From assembly GCF_014107495.1 (NCBI RefSeq), contig NZ_CP041969.1, positions 868,001 to 932,000 on the forward strand: a stretch of 64,000 nt of DNA. Direction: 5' to 3'. The position numbers and the translations under genes are program-made. Source of the stretch: Cohnella cholangitidis. Lineage in GTDB: Bacteria; Bacillota; Bacilli; Paenibacillales; Paenibacillaceae. This document shows, one piece after another, positions 16,540 to 26,007 of the stretch; position 1 is the stretch's first letter; every line of letters begins with the position of its first letter. The notes under the pieces were generated by a model that was given only the letters and a program-made list of their open reading frames with translations, had not been told where the DNA came from and made no database searches.

Positions 16540-18258
16540 CTAGAACAAATAATAGCGCTGTGCCATCGGAACGACGGACACCGGTTCGCATATGGCAAGC
16601 TCACCATCTACCGTTACCTTGTAGGTATCGGGGTCAACCTCGATGACCGGAGTCGCATCGTTGCGGATCATGTCTTTTTTCCCGATATTACGGCAGTTGA
16701 CGACGGGTTCTATCCGTTTCTGCAGACCGAGCTCCGAGGCGATTCCCCGCTCATACGCCGCTTGCGAGACGAACGTGATCGAGCTATGGAACAACGATTT
16801 GCCGTAAGACGCGAACATCGGACGGCCGAATACCGGTTGAGGCGTCGGAATCGAAGCGTTCGGGTCTCCCATTTGAGCGTAAGCGATGCTTCCGCCTTTC
16901 AAAATCAGATCCGGCTTTACTCCGAAGAACGATGGGCTCCAGACGACGACGTCGGCCCATTTGCCGGCTTCGAGAGAACCGACGATATGGGAAATGCCAT
17001 GTGCGATAGCCGGATTGATCGTGTATTTGGACACGTAACGTTTAATTCTCTCATTGTCGCCTTCCCCGCCTTCGTCATCGCCCGCAAGCGGCCCTCTTTG
17101 CATTTTCATTTTGTCCGCCGTCTGCCATGTCCGGGTGATGACTTCTCCGACGCGGCCCATCGCTTGCGAATCGGAGCTGATGATGCTGAACGCGCCCAGA
17201 TCGTGCAAAATGTCTTCCGCCGCGATCGTCTCCGGACGAATGCGGGAATCCGCGAACGCTACGTCTTCCGGAATGCCGCTGTCGAGGTGATGGCATACCA
17301 TGAGCATATCCAGATGCTCTTCGATCGTATTGACGGTAAAAGGACGGGTAGGATTCGTCGAAGAAGGAATGATATTCGGCTCCCCCGCCGCTTTGATTAT
17401 ATCCGGAGCATGGCCGCCGCCCGCTCCCTCCGTATGGTAGGTGTGAATCGTCCGTCCGCCGATGGCTCTGAGCGTATCCTCGACGAATCCCGCTTCGTTC
17501 AGCGTATCCGTATGAATCGCCACTTGAACGTCGTATCGATCCGCCGCGGACAAACAAGCGTCTATCGCCGCGGGCGTCGTCCCCCAGTCCTCATGCAGCT
17601 TAAGTCCGATCGCTCCGGCTTCGATCTGCTCGATTAACGGTTCTAACGTCGAAGCGTTCCCTTTGCCCAGGAATCCGAGGTTCATCGGAAAAGCTTCCGC
17701 AGCCTCGAGCATCCGCCTCAGGTGCCAAGCTCCCGGAGTACAGGTCGTTGCGTTCGTTCCCGTCGCGGGTCCCGTTCCTCCGCCGATCATCGTGGTTACG
17801 CCGGAGGATAACGCCGTTTCGATCTGCTGAGGGCATATATAATGGATGTGCGTATCGATTCCGCCTGCCGTCACGATCTTGCCTTCGCCGGCAATCACTT
17901 CCGTGCTCGCGCCGACGACCATATGAGGCTCGACCCCGTACATGATGTCGGGATTACCTGCTTTGCCGATGCCCACGATAACGCCGTCTTTTATCCCGAT
18001 ATCGCCTTTCACGATTCCCCAATGATCGATAACGATCGCATTCGTAATCAACGTATCCAGCACGCCATCGCTTCTGACCGCGCGGCTCGATTGGCCCATG
18101 CCGTCCCGGATGACTTTGCCGCCGCCGAACTTGCACTCGTCTCCGTATACGGTATAATCCCGTTCAATAACCGCCCACAAGCCGGTATCCGCCAACCTAA
18201 CCGCATCTCCGGTCGTCGGTCCGAACATCCCGGCATAGCTTTGACGATCCATGCGCAT
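16540..18258 (-). CDS. ureC: urease alpha subunit
   Basis: Catalytic subunit hydrolysing urea to ammonia and carbamate at a dinickel centre. All active-site residues are present: H137 and H139 (DTHIH), carbamylated K220 in [10 protein letters not shown]222, H249, H275, flap C322 and H323 (VCHHLDSG), and D363. They are each shifted by 3 from the Klebsiella numbering. Length 572 is normal. It follows ureB by 47 bases and precedes ureF by 37. Confidence 0.99.
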   Translation of the reverse strand: MRMDRQSYAGMFGPTTGDAVRLADTGLWAVIERDYTVYGDECKFGGGKVIRDGMGQSSRAVRSDGVLDTLITNAIVIDHWGIVKGDIGIKDGVIVGIGKAGNPDIMYGVEPHMVVGASTEVIAGEGKIVTAGGIDTHIHYICPQQIETALSSGVTTMIGGGTGPATGTNATTCTPGAWHLRRMLEAAEAFPMNLGFLGKGNASTLEPLIEQIEAGAIGLKLHEDWGTTPAAIDACLSAADRYDVQVAIHTDTLNEAGFVEDTLRAIGGRTIHTYHTEGAGGGHAPDIIKAAGEPNIIPSSTNPTRPFTVNTIEEHLDMLMVCHHLDSGIPEDVAFADSRIRPETIAAEDILHDLGAFSIISSDSQAMGRVGEVITRTWQTADKMKMQRGPLAGDDEGGEGDNERIKRYVSKYTINPAIAHGISHIVGSLEAGKWADVVVWSPSFFGVKPDLILKGGSIAYAQMGDPNASIPTPQPVFGRPMFASYGKSLFHSSITFVSQAAYERGIASELGLQKRIEPVVNCRNIGKKDMIRNDATPVIEVDPDTYKVTVDGELAICEPVSVVPMAQRYYLF

Positions 18259-18304
18259 GCTCTCTCTCCTCCCAATGCCCGTTCCTGTTAATATGTAATC
18301 CGAA

Positions 18305-18670
18305 TTATGATTTCAGATCATTCCAAGCTCTAAGCCGCTCGGACACCTCTGCCGCCATCTCCCCCGAAGCATCGCCATTGGAAATCCCGTTCAAGCCGAA
18401 GGCCAGCTTAGCTCCGCCCAGCTCGGTTAACGCGACGGGCTTCTCTTCTCCGGGTTCGAACCTGACGGCCGTACCGGCCGGAATGTCCAGCCGCATGCCG
18501 AAAGCTTGTTCTCTCGGGAAGCGAAGCGCCCGGTTCACTTCGAAGAAATGAAAATGGGAACCGACTTGGACCGGGCGGTCTCCGACATTGTTCACGATGA
18601 TTTCCGCTTTGCGCCTGCCCGCGTTCAATTCAAGCACTCCGGGCTTAGCCTTGATCTCGCCTGGAATCAT
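18305..18670 (-). CDS. ureB: urease beta subunit
   Basis: Structural beta subunit, 121 residues. Starts [19 protein letters not shown] and contains [21 protein letters not shown] and [16 protein letters not shown], the conserved core of UreB. Lies between ureA (28 bases upstream) and ureC; separate beta and gamma genes are the usual bacterial arrangement. Confidence 0.98.
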   Translation of the reverse strand: MIPGEIKAKPGVLELNAGRRKAEIIVNNVGDRPVQVGSHFHFFEVNRALRFPREQAFGMRLDIPAGTAVRFEPGEEKPVALTELGGAKLAFGLNGISNGDASGEMAAEVSERLRAWNDLKS

Positions 18671-18698
18671 ATTGGCCGTCCTCCTCAGCTATTTGACA

Positions 18699-19001
18699 TT
18701 ATGCGATCGGTTGATGCACCGTTACGAGTTTCGTACCATCGGGGAATGTCGCTTCTACTTGCACCTCGTGAATCATTTCCGGCACGCCGTCCATCACTTG
18801 TTCGCGGGTAAGCAACGTCGTGCCGTAAGCCATCATCTCCGCTACCGTTTTTCCGTCTCGCGCGCCTTCCATGATGGCGGATGTGATCAAGGCGATGCAT
18901 TCCGGATAATTAAGCTTTACTCCTCTGGCTAATCGTCTATGGGCCAGATCGGCCGCTACCGTAATGAGCAGCTTCTCTTTTTCGCGTTCCGTCAGATTCA
19001 T
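18699..19001 (-). CDS. ureA: urease gamma subunit
   Basis: Structural gamma subunit, 100 residues: [20 protein letters not shown]..., [35 protein letters not shown] and [29 protein letters not shown] are standard UreA blocks. It has GAGGAGG upstream and is the first gene of ureABCFGD. The promoter and nitrogen-regulator box lie directly upstream. Confidence 0.98.
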   Translation of the reverse strand: MNLTEREKEKLLITVAADLAHRRLARGVKLNYPECIALITSAIMEGARDGKTVAEMMAYGTTLLTREQVMDGVPEMIHEVQVEATFPDGTKLVTVHQPIA

Positions 19002-19030
19002 TTCCTATCCTCCTCGCGAACTTTCTTCTC

Positions 19031-19059
19031 ATTATAGGAAAACAAATTCTATATGTAAA
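19031..19059 (-). promoter_or_regulatory. SigA promoter of the urease operon
   Basis: Minus strand: TTTACA (19059-19054), 17-base spacer, TATAAT (19036-19031). Expected transcription start near 19024, leaving a leader of only about 20 bases before ureA. Confidence 0.85.
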
Positions 19060-19066
19060 TCGTTTA

Positions 19067-19083
19067 TGTTAAGTTTCATTACA
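19067..19083 (-). promoter_or_regulatory. TnrA/GlnR box upstream of ureA
   Basis: TGTAATGAAACTTAACA on the minus strand is a full match to TGTNA-N7-TNACA, the site bound by the nitrogen regulators TnrA and GlnR. Its centre (19075) is about 51 bases upstream of the predicted transcription start and it ends 7 bases before the -35. This is the placement of sites where TnrA activates. Urease genes are known TnrA/GlnR targets in Bacillus. Confidence 0.85.
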
Positions 19084-19210
19084 TAAAATCGATATTATTT
19101 GTGTAAATTTCACTTCCTTTCGATAAATATATTACATTAACATAACATAAAAACTCCATCTTTTGCTCATAACCCCAAAAACGAGCTCTCTTCTATCTCT
19201 AAGCCTTATC

Positions 19211-19240
19211 TGGTCAAGCCGTCTCGTTCTGTGATAAAAT
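19211..19240 (+). promoter_or_regulatory. candidate promoter of ilvD
   Basis: TGGTCA (19211-19216), 18-base spacer, TAAAAT (19235-19240), about 45 bases before the start codon. Only a partial match at -35. No T-box or clear CodY box was seen. Confidence 0.45.
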
Positions 19241-19285
19241 CAAGGATATGACATTCCGGTTTATCCGAAAGCGAGGGACTTATCA

Positions 19286-20971
19286 TTGGCTAACAAAAAA
19301 ATGCGCTCAGACATGATTACCAAAGGTTTCGATCGCGCGCCGCACCGCAGCTTGCTCCGCGCCGCGGGCGTAAAAGAAGAAGATTTCGGCAAACCGTTCA
19401 TCGCAGTGTGCAACTCGTACATCGATATCGTTCCGGGGCATATTCATCTCCAGGAATTCGGCAAAATCGTTAAGGATGCCATTCGCGAAGCAGGCGGCGT
19501 TCCTTTTGAATTCAATACAATCGGCGTAGACGACGGGATCGCTATGGGTCACATCGGCATGCGCTATTCTCTCGCAAGCCGCGAAATCATTGCCGATTCC
19601 GTCGAGACGGTCGTCAATGCTCACTGGTTCGACGGAATGGTTTGTATTCCGAACTGCGACAAAATTACCCCAGGCATGATGATGGCCGCGCTGCGCGTCA
19701 ACATCCCGACGATCTTCGTCAGCGGCGGACCGATGAAAGCCGGCCGCACTAGCGACGGCAGAGCGATTTCGTTGACCTCGGTATTCGAAGGCGTCGGCGC
19801 GTTCATGACCGGCAAAATCGACGAGAAGAGCCTCACCGAGCTCGAACAATACGGCTGTCCAACTTGCGGTTCCTGCTCCGGGATGTTCACCGCGAACTCC
19901 ATGAACTGTCTTGCCGAAGTACTCGGCTTAGCATTGCCGGGTAACGGTACGATTCTGGCGGTCGCTCCGGAACGCCGCGAGTTCGTCAAGCAGTCCGCTA
20001 CTCAACTGATGGAACTGATCAAGAAAGATATCAAGCCGCGCGACATCGTCACTCTCGATGCCATCGACAACGCTTTTGCGCTCGACATGGCCATGGGCGG
20101 CTCCACGAATACCGTATTGCATACGTTGGCGCTCGCGCACGAAGCCGGAATCGACTATCCGATCGAGCGCATTAACGAAGTCGCTAAACGCGTGCCTTAT
20201 TTATCCAAGCTCGCTCCCGCTTCCGATCATCACATCGAAGATCTTCACAACGCGGGCGGCGTAAGCGCCATTATCAACGAGCTGTTCAAGAAAGAAGGCG
20301 CGTTGCAAGGCGACGTAATGACCGTTTCCGCTAAAACGCTTCGCGAGAATGTCGAAGGCGCGGAAATTACCGACCATTCGGTCATTCGCCCGATCGACGA
20401 TCCTCACTCGAAGGAAGGCGGCTTGTCCGTCCTATTCGGAAACCTTGCTCCGGGCGGTTCGATCATCAAAGTCGGCGCCGTGGACAAATCGGTCGGCGGA
20501 TATCACCGCGGTCCGGCGATTTGCTTCGATTCCCAAGAAGAAGTTCTTCAAGGATTGGCCGAAGGCAAAGTAAAAGAAGGACACGTTGTCGTCATTCGTT
20601 ACGAAGGCCCTAAAGGCGGTCCCGGCATGCCGGAAATGCTTGCCCCGACTTCCCAAATCGTCGGCATGGGACTCGGCACGAAGGTCGGTTTGATCACCGA
20701 TGGACGTTTCTCCGGAGCTTCCCGCGGTATCGCGATCGGCCACATTTCTCCGGAAGCTGCCGAAGGCGGTCCGATCGCTTTCGTACACGATGGAGATATC
20801 ATCGAGCTTGATATGAACAACCGCACGATTACGCTCGAAGTTAGCGACGAAGAGCTGGATCGCCGCCGTTCCGAATGGGCCGGTTTCGAGCCGAAAATCA
20901 AGCGCGGTTACCTTGCCCGTTATTCCGCGATGGTTACCAATGCCAGCCGCGGCGGCGTTATGAAGATGTAA
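19286..20971 (+). CDS. ilvD: dihydroxy-acid dehydratase
   Basis: Iron-sulfur enzyme converting 2,3-dihydroxy-isovalerate and its homologue to the 2-keto acids in valine, leucine and isoleucine synthesis. Cluster cysteines appear in [27 protein letters not shown] and [30 protein letters not shown] and [16 protein letters not shown] mark the C-terminal domain. The start is TTG 19286 (GCGAGGG upstream); ATG 19301 is a weaker choice. It stands alone, without other ilv genes, and is closed by a strong terminator. 561 residues is normal. Confidence 0.98.
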   Translation: MANKKMRSDMITKGFDRAPHRSLLRAAGVKEEDFGKPFIAVCNSYIDIVPGHIHLQEFGKIVKDAIREAGGVPFEFNTIGVDDGIAMGHIGMRYSLASREIIADSVETVVNAHWFDGMVCIPNCDKITPGMMMAALRVNIPTIFVSGGPMKAGRTSDGRAISLTSVFEGVGAFMTGKIDEKSLTELEQYGCPTCGSCSGMFTANSMNCLAEVLGLALPGNGTILAVAPERREFVKQSATQLMELIKKDIKPRDIVTLDAIDNAFALDMAMGGSTNTVLHTLALAHEAGIDYPIERINEVAKRVPYLSKLAPASDHHIEDLHNAGGVSAIINELFKKEGALQGDVMTVSAKTLRENVEGAEITDHSVIRPIDDPHSKEGGLSVLFGNLAPGGSIIKVGAVDKSVGGYHRGPAICFDSQEEVLQGLAEGKVKEGHVVVIRYEGPKGGPGMPEMLAPTSQIVGMGLGTKVGLITDGRFSGASRGIAIGHISPEAAEGGPIAFVHDGDIIELDMNNRTITLEVSDEELDRRRSEWAGFEPKIKRGYLARYSAMVTNASRGGVMKM

Positions 20972-21000
20972 TAGCATTACGCGATAGCTCATTAGAGCGC

Positions 21001-21045
21001 AAAAAGCGGTGGAGCAGGATATTTCCTGCCCCACCGCTTTTCTAT
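21001..21045 (+). terminator. Rho-independent terminator of ilvD
   Basis: AAAAGCGGTGG and CCACCGCTTTT arms with an inner GCAGGA/TCCTGC stem and a TATT loop, then TTTTCTATTT. Confidence 0.92.
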
Positions 21046-21135
21046 TTGGTCAGACTATTTAGTGCTCAGCCTCCGCAGCTATCGATTTTGTTGCGCAGTT
21101 CGGTTTTAACAATTTGCAGCTCTCCAAAGTGTACT

Positions 21136-21235
21136 GCCTTGGGTTCCCAATTGTATGGGAAACCAAGGCACTTTTTTGGCCTTCATGCTTCACGCGCTGC
21201 TGTTTTGACTGAACCAAGGCACTATTTTGGCCTTC
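21136..21235. repeat. hairpin and 24-bp direct repeats between ilvD and the deacetylase
   Basis: A hairpin (GCCTTGG.TTCCCA and TGGGAA.CCAAGGC, 21136-21169) runs straight into a 24-base unit, AACCAAGGCACTTTTTTGGC plus CTTC (21161-21184). This unit recurs at 21212-21235 with one change (T to A). The plus strand carries T6 after the hairpin, so it could act as a second terminator. The repeated motif looks like part of an interspersed repeat family. The rest of 20972-21304 holds only the two flanking terminators. Confidence 0.7.
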
Positions 21236-21263
21236 GCAATTCAAGTCCGGCTGCGCCGGCTTA

Positions 21264-21297
21264 AAAAAAGCAGCTACCGTCTAACCCGGTACCTGCT
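21264..21297 (-). terminator. terminator of the polysaccharide deacetylase gene
   Basis: GCAG.TACCG and CGGTA.CTGC arms, 7-base loop, followed on the minus strand by seven T. Confidence 0.85.
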
Positions 21298-21304
21298 TCC
21301 TTCC

Positions 21305-22798
21305 TTAAACAAGCTTGCCGATCGCTCCTTCATCGAAAGCCGCTACCAGATCCTGCGATTCGGTCTCGGATTTAACCGACTTCTGAACCCCGGAATCCGA
21401 CTCCGTTCCCTGCTCGCGAACCGGGCGACGCTTCACGCGCGACTCGTCCGCCCAAGTCAACAGAATATGGCGAGGCATTATGAGCATCCTAGGCGACATC
21501 GTTTCGCCTCTGTCGCGAACCCTTTGATTGCCGGAAGGATGGATGACGCGAATGAGAAAACGCAAGTAAATATTCGTCATCCATGCGAACAGTCCCCTTG
21601 GCAAATCAAACGTCTTATAACCAAGAGATTCCGATCCCCGGTGGATCATCGATACGCCGTACAGCGCCTTAACTTGCTCCCCCTTCGGAGCGACCGCTAG
21701 TTCTCTGGCCATATCCGGCAACGCTTTCTCCATTTCGCGAATAATCCGGATGGCGATCTGGACGGTCGACTTCGACTTCATCCCAAGATCGAACAACATT
21801 TGGTTCTCGAAATGGATTTCCATGATCCGGTCGCCGGAACGAAGCGTCTGATTGTCTTGCAGATCCATTGGCGGACCCGAGTATTTCCGTATACGGTAAT
21901 TAAAGAAATGGCCCGAGCCGACAGGGCGTAACCTGAAGACTACGTGAAACACTTTCTCGTACACCATCCATAGGCTGACAACTACTTTTTTAAGCGGACC
22001 GATCGCATGGCCCCGTTCCGTTTCCTTATCGCCGTTTTTCATGCCTCCGGATCTCCTCGCCTCTTGTTCGCCGCCCGTTTTCTTTTTTTTCGCGCGTTCC
22101 GTGACGGCAATCATTTCATCGATCCCGATGAAACGGTACCCTAGCTGCCGACCGTCGTCCAATATCCGCCCTAACGCGGATAGGGTATTCGCCGGCGCAT
22201 CCCGATCCGCTCCGAAAGTAATTCCGCAATCGTGCAACAGGAACACTTGGCCCGGCTTTAGCTTCTGCTTCATCCGGTGATACAACTTATCCGCGCCTAC
22301 CCGCTTGCGCCAATCTCCGAACAAGGATGTCCATAATACGATCTGTAAGTGTCCGAGATTCGCATAATCGAATACGTTCATGATCCCCCAAGGCGGACGA
22401 TAGTACATCGGCCTGGATCCCGTAATCCGTTTGATCAAGTCCGAGGTACGATGGATTTGCCGCTTGACCGTACTTGGACGCATTAGCCAGTTCGTATGGT
22501 GAACGTAATTGTGAATACCGAGAATATGCCCTTCCTCATGAATTCGGGCGATAATGTCGGGATATTTCTCCGCGTTCTCCCCTACGACGAAGAACGTCGC
22601 TTTCGCGCCATGCTTTTTCAACAAGTCCAGCAATTGCGGAGTATAAACCGGATCGGGACCGTCGTCGAACGTAAGCGCGATATCGGATTCCGATTTTCCT
22701 TTCATAAACACTCTAAAACCGAAAATTCTACTAATGAGTGCCGGTAAAAAAGCATAAAAAGTCAAAAAATAAAAACCGATCCAAAGGATGATTTCCAT
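21305..22798 (-). CDS. polysaccharide deacetylase with extra C-terminal domain
   Basis: NodB-fold (carbohydrate esterase 4) protein, 497 residues. A membrane segment (IILWIGFYFLTFYAFLPALI) is followed by TFDDGPDP (43-50, catalytic and metal Asp), HNYVH (96-100, metal His pair), YYRPPWG (132-138) and LLHDCG. These indicate a surface or membrane-anchored deacetylase, probably acting on peptidoglycan or another wall glycan. The second half (about 255-497), after a lysine-rich linker, is an additional domain with VFHVVFRLRPVGSGHFFNYRIRKYSG; it resembles the YkoP-type extension, but I cannot assign a function. Single-gene unit with its own terminator. Confidence 0.88.
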   Translation of the reverse strand: MEIILWIGFYFLTFYAFLPALISRIFGFRVFMKGKSESDIALTFDDGPDPVYTPQLLDLLKKHGAKATFFVVGENAEKYPDIIARIHEEGHILGIHNYVHHTNWLMRPSTVKRQIHRTSDLIKRITGSRPMYYRPPWGIMNVFDYANLGHLQIVLWTSLFGDWRKRVGADKLYHRMKQKLKPGQVFLLHDCGITFGADRDAPANTLSALGRILDDGRQLGYRFIGIDEMIAVTERAKKKKTGGEQEARRSGGMKNGDKETERGHAIGPLKKVVVSLWMVYEKVFHVVFRLRPVGSGHFFNYRIRKYSGPPMDLQDNQTLRSGDRIMEIHFENQMLFDLGMKSKSTVQIAIRIIREMEKALPDMARELAVAPKGEQVKALYGVSMIHRGSESLGYKTFDLPRGLFAWMTNIYLRFLIRVIHPSGNQRVRDRGETMSPRMLIMPRHILLTWADESRVKRRPVREQGTESDSGVQKSVKSETESQDLVAAFDEGAIGKLV

Positions 22799-22980
22799 GC
22801 CTTCCCCACCATCTTGATTGCCATATTTAACCTAGCGAGCGGTTATGTGCCTGTCTTCTATTTTATCATAACCTTCCGAAAAATAGGCATTGTTGTAGGC
22901 ATCTTTTTTGTTATCGTGTACAATAAACAATAAATGGAATAGACTGCTCGCGCACGAGCATAAAAAGGGTGGCTAACGAG

Positions 22981-24126
22981 ATGTTGTCTTTGTATCAGAA
23001 ATATTGGCGGACCGCGTTCGATATCGGCGTGATCGCGCTAACGGTTTGGCTCACGATGTACATATTCAGCTATTTGTATAACCTGGCCACTCCCGTCTTT
23101 TTATCCTTCCTCATCTTCTGGATAATCGAGCCTCTTGCTAGACGGCTGAATCGATGGGGCATACCTAAATCCATCGCTTCCGGGATCAGCATTTTGCTAT
23201 TCACGCTCGTCATCCTTGCTATTTTTCTCGGTCTAGGGTTCATCTTCACGATGCAAATTACGCAATTAGCGGATGATTTGCCGAAATACCAGAGGCTTCT
23301 GCAAGAGCAAGTGAACAACATTTCCGTTGACGTTCAAGGCAGGATGGAAGCTCTGCCGCCCGATGTCGCGCAGAAAATAACCGAAGCCACGGCAAAAGTA
23401 ACCGACTTGGGAGCGAAGTGGGCCGGGCAATTCCTCAATTGGCTCGTCGGATTCCTAACATCGTTCTCGTCGTTCATCCTTAATTTCTCGATAGCCATCA
23501 TTCTCGCTTACTTCTTGAGCATCGAGATTGAATCGTGGAAAAAATTAAGCAAAGACCGGGCGCCCAAAACGTTCAAAATCGCTTTCGACTTCCTGCGCAA
23601 TAACGTATTCAAAGGAATCGGCGCTTATCTTAAAGCTCAAGGCAAGCTCATCAGCATCACGTTTCTCGTCATCTTCATCGCTCTCTTGGCGCTTGGAGTC
23701 AACAACGCCTTCTCCATAGCGCTTCTTGCCGGTATTTTCGACGTTCTGCCGCTGCTTGGAGTTAATACGTTGTTCATTCCTTGGATCGCTTACCTCTTCA
23801 TTACCGGAGAAACGAACCTCGCGATTTGGCTAACCGCCTTGTTGCTCGTCGTTACGTTGACGAGGCAATTTTTGGAACCTCGCATTACCGGACAAACCGT
23901 GGGCGTATCGGCTTTTACGATGTTGGCCTTCATGATGGTTTCTTTATCCCTGTTCGGCGTTGCGGGACTTATCTTGGCCCCGATCCTAATGATCTTGCTT
24001 AAAGCCTTGTACGATCAAGGATACTTTCACAAGTGGATTCGGTTTCCGAAAGAAGAATTCAACGTTTCGCCTTTTGCTCCGCAGCCTGAAGAAGTCGTTG
24101 CTCGCGAAGGCGAAGCCCGTCCATAA
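22981..24126 (+). CDS. AI-2E family transporter-like membrane protein
   Basis: A PerM/AI-2E family permease of about 380 residues with paired N-terminal helices, a central soluble stretch (about 95-150, QITQLADDLPKYQRLLQEQ) and a C-terminal block of helices containing IALLAGIFDVLPLLGVNTLFIPW and EPRITGQTVGVSAFTMLAFMMVSLSLFGVAGLILAPI, the family signature. Resembles YtvI. Substrate unknown; family members include putative exporters and Na+/H+ antiporters. ATG 22981 is preferred (AGGGTGG 8 bases upstream); GTG 22969 is in frame but lacks a spaced ribosome site. Its 3' end overlaps the convergent PBP gene by 68 bases. Confidence 0.9.
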   Translation: MLSLYQKYWRTAFDIGVIALTVWLTMYIFSYLYNLATPVFLSFLIFWIIEPLARRLNRWGIPKSIASGISILLFTLVILAIFLGLGFIFTMQITQLADDLPKYQRLLQEQVNNISVDVQGRMEALPPDVAQKITEATAKVTDLGAKWAGQFLNWLVGFLTSFSSFILNFSIAIILAYFLSIEIESWKKLSKDRAPKTFKIAFDFLRNNVFKGIGAYLKAQGKLISITFLVIFIALLALGVNNAFSIALLAGIFDVLPLLGVNTLFIPWIAYLFITGETNLAIWLTALLLVVTLTRQFLEPRITGQTVGVSAFTMLAFMMVSLSLFGVAGLILAPILMILLKALYDQGYFHKWIRFPKEEFNVSPFAPQPEEVVAREGEARP

Positions 24127-25900
24127 TCGCTCCGAACAGAATAGCTCCGCGGTTGCGCAGCCCCGCCGGTTGGTCTTCGATCAGCACGGCGACCGCGTAT
24201 CGCGGCTTTCCTTCCGCAGGCCCGTAACCGACGAACCATTGGTCGTTGCGGGCTGTTTGTTTGCCCGCAAGCTCTGCCGTGCCGGACTTGCCGGCCAACG
24301 GCCACTTAGCCCCCTTCAACGCGCTCTCGGCCGTGCCTTCCCGAACGACCGCCCGCATTCCTTGACGCAACAATCTAGCGGTTCGCGAATCAATCTGACC
24401 ATATTTGGACTTGGCGGATTTGACTTGGATCGAAGCCATTAGTCCCCCGTCCGCATATCGGATATCCTTTACGAGCCGAGGCGAGAACACTTGTCCGTCA
24501 TGCAATAGTGTAACCGCCACGTTAGCGACTTGCAGTGGAGAAACGCGGACATCCCGCTGGCCGATCCCCGTCCCTGTCCTCACGCCGCCGTCTTGAGCCG
24601 TACGCTTGCTCAGAAAGATCGATCCCGCCTCTTCTTCTCCTAGAAGCCTTAACGGTTTCCCGTCCACGAAGCTGTCCGTATGCCAGCCGATTTGACGTCC
24701 GAAGCCCAGCCTATCCGCCGTAATTTGCAGCCACGCCGCATCCATGCGCTCCGCTAAACCCGCAAATACCACGTTGCAGGATTGGGCATAAGCTTGCTCC
24801 AACGTCAGCGTGCCGTGGCCGCCTTCCTTCCAACACTTCAGTCCGTATTTCCCGTAATGGCCGTCGCAATGAAACGTCTCGTCCCAGTTCGTCACTCCGG
24901 CTTCCAGAGCGGCAGCGAGCGTCACCGTTTTAAAAACTGAGCCGGGAGGGGCGGCTACTAGCGCATGATTCCGTTCATCCGTTTTGTCTGCTCCGATATG
25001 GTGAGGATCTAGCCGAGGGAGTGACGCCATTGCGAGAATATCGGCATTGGACGCATCCAGGACGACTGCCGCCCCTCTGGCGATGCCGTATTTGCTCATC
25101 ACGTCTTCCGTTATTCTCTGAATGTCCAAATCCAAAGTCGTCGTCACTTGAATCGGAAAATGCGGATTGTCGGGTGCCGAAATTCTTAACCCCAAACCTT
25201 GTAACGGACGACGATTCGCATCCGTCATTTGCATCGCTTGTGTCGGGGCACGTCCTTGAAGAAAACGGTCCATCGATTTTTCTAACCCCGAGCCGCCAAT
25301 GGGACTTCTGACCGTCATCCGATGCTTCGCAAGCTGATGGCCATACAATTCGCGAACCCGATCGGGATGTTGGGAAATGTATCCGAGCGCATGGATAGGG
25401 GCAATCTCGGCAGGGTATCTATTCACGAACGGGACAATCGCCACGCCTAACAAATCGGACTGCTTCGCGGCCCGTATTTGGGGTTTCGTCAAGTTAAGGG
25501 CGGAAGTTCTAGCATCGCCCCCCCCTTTCCACACTTCCGGCTCACGAAGTCCCGCTAACCATATATCAAACTTACTTGCCTCCACTCCTAGGGCGGAGGC
25601 AAGTAAACGAACGTCTTGATCCGTGCCCCGAGGCATTCCGTTATCCGGGAACGCCGCCAAGCTCTGCACGGTAACTCCGGTGAGCAGCCGACCGGTGCGG
25701 TCGCGAAACTGTCCGCGCCCGTTATCCAGAATTAGCCCGTCGGAGTGTTGCAGGAAGGCGCTTTGATTAAGCGAACCGCTTGCCGTTCGCGCTCCGCCGA
25801 ATCCAAGCTGCAGCCAAGCTAATCTTGCCCCTTCCACGCCAAATAAGATCGCGATGAACAACAACGCATGAAACGCTCTCATCGCCCAATCCCTATTCAT
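24059..25900 (-). CDS. class B penicillin-binding protein
   Basis: Transpeptidase of 613 residues for peptidoglycan cross-linking. One N-terminal membrane helix (ALLFIAILFGVEGARLAWLQL), a PBP dimer domain (about 60-220), and a transpeptidase domain with S321-V-F-K324, S374-C-N and K538-S-G. The SCN form of the second motif is usual for PBP2/FtsI-type proteins. The sequence resembles sporulation or elongation class B PBPs, but I cannot name the paralogue. Monocistronic; transcription converges with the AI-2E-like gene and no terminator is visible between them, since the coding regions overlap. Confidence 0.92.
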   Translation of the reverse strand: MNRDWAMRAFHALLFIAILFGVEGARLAWLQLGFGGARTASGSLNQSAFLQHSDGLILDNGRGQFRDRTGRLLTGVTVQSLAAFPDNGMPRGTDQDVRLLASALGVEASKFDIWLAGLREPEVWKGGGDARTSALNLTKPQIRAAKQSDLLGVAIVPFVNRYPAEIAPIHALGYISQHPDRVRELYGHQLAKHRMTVRSPIGGSGLEKSMDRFLQGRAPTQAMQMTDANRRPLQGLGLRISAPDNPHFPIQVTTTLDLDIQRITEDVMSKYGIARGAAVVLDASNADILAMASLPRLDPHHIGADKTDERNHALVAAPPGSVFKTVTLAAALEAGVTNWDETFHCDGHYGKYGLKCWKEGGHGTLTLEQAYAQSCNVVFAGLAERMDAAWLQITADRLGFGRQIGWHTDSFVDGKPLRLLGEEEAGSIFLSKRTAQDGGVRTGTGIGQRDVRVSPLQVANVAVTLLHDGQVFSPRLVKDIRYADGGLMASIQVKSAKSKYGQIDSRTARLLRQGMRAVVREGTAESALKGAKWPLAGKSGTAELAGKQTARNDQWFVGYGPAEGKPRYAVAVLIEDQPAGLRNRGAILFGAIMDGLRLREQRLLQAAEQKAKR

Positions 25901-25962
25901 AAGACCAACTCCCTGCTCTTCCCTAACTCCTCCTTTCTCATTGTTTCCAAAAAACGCCGAAT

Positions 25963-25993
25963 AAAAAAGCAGACAGGATCTACTCCTGTCTGC
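25963..25993 (-). terminator. terminator of the chemotaxis receptor gene
   Basis: GCAGACAGGA and TCCTGTCTGC, perfect 10-bp stem with a 5-base loop and T6 on the minus strand. Confidence 0.92.
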
Positions 25994-26007
25994 CGTAAAA
26001 CCAAATA

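Noticed and set aside
21059..21244. 61-codon minus-strand frame after ilvD
   Set aside because: It is made of the repeat units, which give a repeated EGQ.SALV peptide; no ribosome site.
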